Positions 12,841-14,531 of a DNA stretch of 14,531 nucleotides are shown here, one piece after another. The DNA lies in assembly GCA_045599035.1 (NCBI GenBank), contig JAZRVI010000057.1:1-14531 (forward strand), in the 5' to 3' direction. Numbering within the stretch: the first letter of the stretch is position 1; each line of letters opens with the position of its first letter. A program made the translations under genes and the position numbers. The notes under the pieces were generated by a model that made no database searches, was not told the origin of the DNA, and saw nothing but the letters and a program-made list of their open reading frames with translations. The stretch comes from CATZDY01 sp045599035 (lineage in GTDB: Bacteria > Bacillota > Desulfotomaculia > Desulfotomaculales > Desulfocucumaceae).

Positions 12841-13971
12841 ATGAAAAAACTGATTGCTCTGCTGTTGGCCGTTTTTCTGATGATTGCCCCCGGCTGCACC
12901 GCCAAGACGGAATCTTCGGTGACGCTGGACGATATACAGGACGCAAGCGAAGTGCTGCGGGATGTTGCCGTGGTGAGTGATCTGGAAGAGGCTGAAAGCC
13001 TGTCCGGGAATGGACAGCAGGTATTTCTGAAGCTGGAAAGTATGCAGCCGGTCAAGTCCTTCAAGCTGCGTGGTGCATTTTATATGGTGAGCAAGCTCAC
13101 GCCGGAACAGCGGGCAAAGGGACTCTGCACCTGTTCCGCAGGCAACCATGCACAAGGCGTGGGACTGGCGGCGGATCACTTCGATTGTGCAGCAACCGTC
13201 TATGTGCCGTCCACAGCTCCGGAGACGAAGCTGGAAAAGATCCGTTCCTATAATAATGTCACGCTTAAGATCATAGAGGGCGGCTTTGACGATGCGAAGA
13301 CAGCGTGTCTGGCAGATGTTGAAGAAAGCGGAAAGATCTACATCCCGCCCTATGATGACAAGGATGTGATCGCAGGTCAGGGAACCGTGGGGCTGGAGAT
13401 CATGGATCAGCTGCCGGATGCTGATGCAGTTGTTGTACCGGTTGGCGGCGGTGGACTGGCCTCGGGCATTGCGGTGGCGGTCAAAGCGATCAATCCGGAT
13501 TGCCGTGTGTATGCGGTTGAACCAGAAACTGCCGCCTCCATGAAGGAATCCATAAAAGCTGGGAAGCCCGTTGAGCTTGCAAGTGCGAACACCATTGCGG
13601 ACGGAACCGCTGTCAAGAAGCCCGGCGATCTGACCTATGCGATCTGCAGTACGCTCTGCGACGGATTCATCACCGTTACGGAGAAGGAGATCCGGGCGGC
13701 GATTGCACATCTGTATATGGAAGAAGGAATCACGGCGGAAGGTGCGGGTGCATTGGCGGCTGCTGCGGTAATGACAGGGCAGATCCCCGCAGATTGCAAA
13801 AAGGTGGTCTGTGTTGTTTCCGGCGGCAATATTGATCCGGCTCAACTGCAGGAGATTGTGGATGAGGCAAGAGGGATCAGGTCTGTAAGCACGACTGATG
13901 CACCTGTAGCTGTCGGCTCGTATTCCCAGGCGGTTGTTGTCGGCGACAGCAATATCAGACATACTGCGTAG
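12841..13971 (+). CDS. Chimera: lipoprotein signal peptide + threonine ammonia-lyase + truncated RidA
   Basis: Residues 1-25 are a lipoprotein signal (MKKLIALLLAVFLMIAPGC, lipobox Cys19). Residues 27-345 are a PLP-dependent threonine ammonia-lyase, which turns threonine into 2-oxobutyrate: SFKLRGA with the PLP Lys75, SAGNHAQG (99-106), VIAGQGT, the phosphate loop VGGGGLASG (201-209), EGITAEGAGA and SGGN (327-330). No ACT regulatory domain follows, so it is TdcB-like. Residues 349-370 (VSTTDAPVAVGSYSQAVVVG) are the start of RidA, the imine deaminase that clears its reactive product. RidA stops after about 22 of ~125 residues, where IS605-like sequence takes over. A TTG at 12835 is in frame, but AAAGGA (12827-12832) favours ATG 12841 (376 aa). 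Codon use (CTG, GCG, ATC, AAG) and GC are higher than in neighbours, so it is probably acquired. Whether the enzyme is exported is doubtful. Confidence 0.8.
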   Translation: MKKLIALLLAVFLMIAPGCTAKTESSVTLDDIQDASEVLRDVAVVSDLEEAESLSGNGQQVFLKLESMQPVKSFKLRGAFYMVSKLTPEQRAKGLCTCSAGNHAQGVGLAADHFDCAATVYVPSTAPETKLEKIRSYNNVTLKIIEGGFDDAKTACLADVEESGKIYIPPYDDKDVIAGQGTVGLEIMDQLPDADAVVVPVGGGGLASGIAVAVKAINPDCRVYAVEPETAASMKESIKAGKPVELASANTIADGTAVKKPGDLTYAICSTLCDGFITVTEKEIRAAIAHLYMEEGITAEGAGALAAAAVMTGQIPADCKKVVCVVSGGNIDPAQLQEIVDEARGIRSVSTTDAPVAVGSYSQAVVVGDSNIRHTA

Positions 13972-14105
13972 GGAACTATATGTTCTGCCCTGCGATGGGT
14001 AACGGCATACCCATACCTTGTACTGCGGCCTAACAGAAATGTACTGGTCAGCCAATATGCCTGGCAGGTAACAAGAATCCCCTGCCTTTAGGCATGGAGA
14101 GTGTC
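13972..14105 (+). mobile_element. Remnant IS200/IS605-family right end (element A)
   Basis: The block GTCAGCCA (14047-14054), then GGCAGGTAACAAGAA and a terminal hairpin around 14079-14100 (TGCCT-TTA-side pairing with AGGCA), ending near GAGAGTGTC, has the same order of parts as the right end of element B (GTCAGCCA at 14469, CAAGAA at 14494, hairpin). In this family that region is the 3' part of tnpB and its omega RNA. No TnpA or TnpB frame survives upstream; the truncated RidA takes its place. The hairpin has mismatches, so it looks decayed. Confidence 0.55.
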
Positions 14106-14106
14106 G

Positions 14107-14139
14107 AAAGCGGTTTCCTTTCCAGGAAGTCGCTTTTTT
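14107..14139 (+). terminator. Strong intrinsic terminator
   Basis: A 13-bp stem (left arm 14107-14119, right arm 14124-14136, two G-T pairs, loop TTCC) is followed by T-run to 14139. It lies immediately beyond the right end of element A. It may be the terminator of the gene that element A invaded, or serve transcripts coming through the chimeric gene. Confidence 0.8.
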
Positions 14140-14174
14140 AATTGGCCAGTATTTTAACACGCCGTGAGCAAGAA

Positions 14175-14201
14175 ATCCCCCACCTCTATAGGTGGCGGGA
14201 T
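14175..14201 (+). repeat. Left-end hairpin of element B
   Basis: ATCCCCCACCT (14175-14185) pairs with AGGTGGCGGGAT (14190-14201) with a single bulged C and loop CTAT. Outer arms ACGCCGTG (14159-14166) and CACGGCGT (14215-14222) enclose it, making a two-tier cruciform. It could instead be the right end of a further truncated copy, because it is preceded by CAAGAAA like the true right end. Confidence 0.6.
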
Positions 14202-14226
14202 GAGTTGCGATAAACACGGCGTTTTC

Positions 14227-14255
14227 TTGACTTTTGTTATTTATAGTGTTATAAT
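14227..14255 (+). promoter_or_regulatory. SigA promoter of the tnpA remnant
   Basis: TTGACT (14227-14232), a 17-nt spacer, then TATAAT (14250-14255), a perfect -10. It lies 44 bp upstream of the tnpA start and would transcribe the whole deleted element through to its right end. Confidence 0.8.
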
Positions 14256-14298
14256 CATAATATAATCGGTCGTAATCATCATAAAGGTTATAGATACT

Positions 14299-14379
14299 AT
14301 GAAATTGGATAATAATCATCATTCAGTATTCATGCTGCATTATCAATATACTGAACGAAGGACTGCGGTTACTTGCTGA
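14299..14379 (+). pseudogene. tnpA remnant: first ~16 codons of an IS200/IS605 Y1 transposase
   Basis: The frame reads MKLDNNHHSVFMLHYQ, which matches the N-terminus of clostridial IS200-type TnpA (pattern MxLDNNxHSVFLLxYHL). It should continue into the catalytic HUH and Tyr motifs (~130-150 aa). Instead it shifts at the junction near 14341-14347 into sequence that belongs to tnpB in another frame, giving a 26-codon frame ending in TGA. It has no catalytic residues. An AAAGG about 12 nt upstream is a poor ribosome site. Confidence 0.7.
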
Positions 14380-14389
14380 AGCAGCTTAA
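14342..14389 (+). pseudogene. tnpB remnant: last 15 codons
   Basis: In the frame one base on from tnpA the sequence reads INILNEGLRLLAEAA and then TAA. This is the usual end of IS605 TnpB, whose last RuvC Asp lies in DxNASINIL just before this point. All nuclease residues are therefore lost. The bases TATCAA at 14341-14346 could belong to either gene, suggesting a microhomology deletion. Confidence 0.65.
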
Positions 14390-14531
14390 AGCTAAATATA
14401 CAGTAGGGATGGAATAGCCCAAACTCATACGCCTGTGGACATTGTGTAAGACTTGAGCTAACGATTATGTCAGCCAGGCAGTAGTGGGTAAAGCAAGAAA
14501 CTCCGACTTCTATAAGTCGGAGTGGTTCACG
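14390..14531 (+). ncRNA. Omega-RNA-like right end of element B
   Basis: In IS605 elements the segment after the tnpB stop is the 3' scaffold of the omega RNA that guides TnpB, and the bases just beyond the element end serve as guide. Here 142 nt follow the tnpB stop: a GC-mixed middle, GTCAGCCA (14469-14476), CAAGAAA (14494-14500), a perfect 10-bp hairpin (ACTCCGACTT 14500-14509 with AAGTCGGAGT 14514-14523, loop CTAT) and GGTTCACG at the end. Any guide would begin at or just past 14531, outside the window. Expression could come from the promoter at 14227. No TnpB is encoded here, so any partner must act in trans. Confidence 0.55.

Larger units (their letters stand above)
14159..14531 (+). mobile_element. 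Internally deleted IS605-like element with intact ends (element B)
   Basis: The parts come in IS605 order: a TTTAAC at 14153-14158 that could be the insertion target, a left-end hairpin (14175-14201), a promoter (14227-14255), the start of tnpA (14299), the last codons of tnpB (to 14389), then an omega-RNA-like right end with terminal hairpin (14500-14523). Everything between about codon 16 of tnpA and the last ~15 codons of tnpB is gone. Left and right hairpins share the CAAGAAA lead-in and a CTAT loop, as expected if one TnpA recognises both. An autonomous copy elsewhere would be needed for movement. The exact ends are inferred; the right end coincides with the window edge. Confidence 0.7.

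Noticed and set aside
12741..12980. 79-codon plus-strand frame overlapping the start of the chimeric gene
   Set aside because: It uses a TTG without a ribosome site and is out of frame with the lipoprotein/deaminase sequence.
12772..14322. Long minus-strand open frame (516 codons) opposite the chimeric gene and IS remnants
   Set aside because: It is antisense to a gene with clear threonine ammonia-lyase motifs, has a low-complexity Arg/Ser/His-rich product with no recognisable domain and no ribosome site, and crosses unrelated segments.

Overview
The window looks like chromosome of an endospore-forming Clostridia-type Firmicute (Bacillota). The reasons are an intact spoIIID, an AbrB with the clostridial cysteine tail, strong AGGAGG-type ribosome binding sites with several GTG/TTG starts, and the abrB / metG / tatD order that is also found near the origin of Bacillus. 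The genus cannot be named from sequence alone. Most of the window is ordinary core genome. From about 12.3 kb to the right edge it becomes a mosaic accessory region.

Layout. 1-349: no gene; a long palindrome and a bidirectional terminator. 350-604 (-): abrB, with a near-consensus promoter facing away from metG. 868-3179 (+): metG and tatD, 2 bp apart. 3236-7624 (-): a tightly coupled six-gene operon in the order HD-domain protein, folP, folB, folK, DUF3866 protein, ComB-like protein. It carries three folate-synthesis genes, and every junction is an overlap or a short gap. 7725-9488 (-): fhs, formate-tetrahydrofolate ligase of an unusually long type, with its own terminator. 9884-11801 (+): a self-contained GntR (YtrA-like) regulator / ABC ATPase / ABC permease operon with overlapping genes, its own promoter, a likely operator and a terminator. 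12016-12294 (+): spoIIID with a terminator.

The folate genes make the tetrahydrofolate carrier (FolB, FolK and FolP act in sequence on the pterin side), and fhs next door loads formate onto it, so the centre of the window is a one-carbon/folate neighbourhood. The ABC operon is probably a self-regulated envelope-stress or small-molecule response unit. SpoIIID belongs to the mother-cell sporulation programme.

The right-hand 2.2 kb is different. It holds an AT-rich non-coding stretch with an orphan promoter and a 16-bp inverted repeat around a 141-bp core. Next comes a GC-richer chimeric ORF: a lipoprotein signal peptide joined to a complete threonine ammonia-lyase domain joined to the first ~20 residues of RidA. 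After it lie at least two IS200/IS605-type ends. The last element, about 14159-14531, is an internally deleted IS605-like element. The first ~16 codons of a Y1 transposase (TnpA) run directly into the last ~15 codons of a TnpB, followed by what looks like an intact omega-RNA-type right end stopping exactly at the window edge. I regard this omega-RNA-bearing deletion derivative and the chimeric deaminase as the most interesting content.
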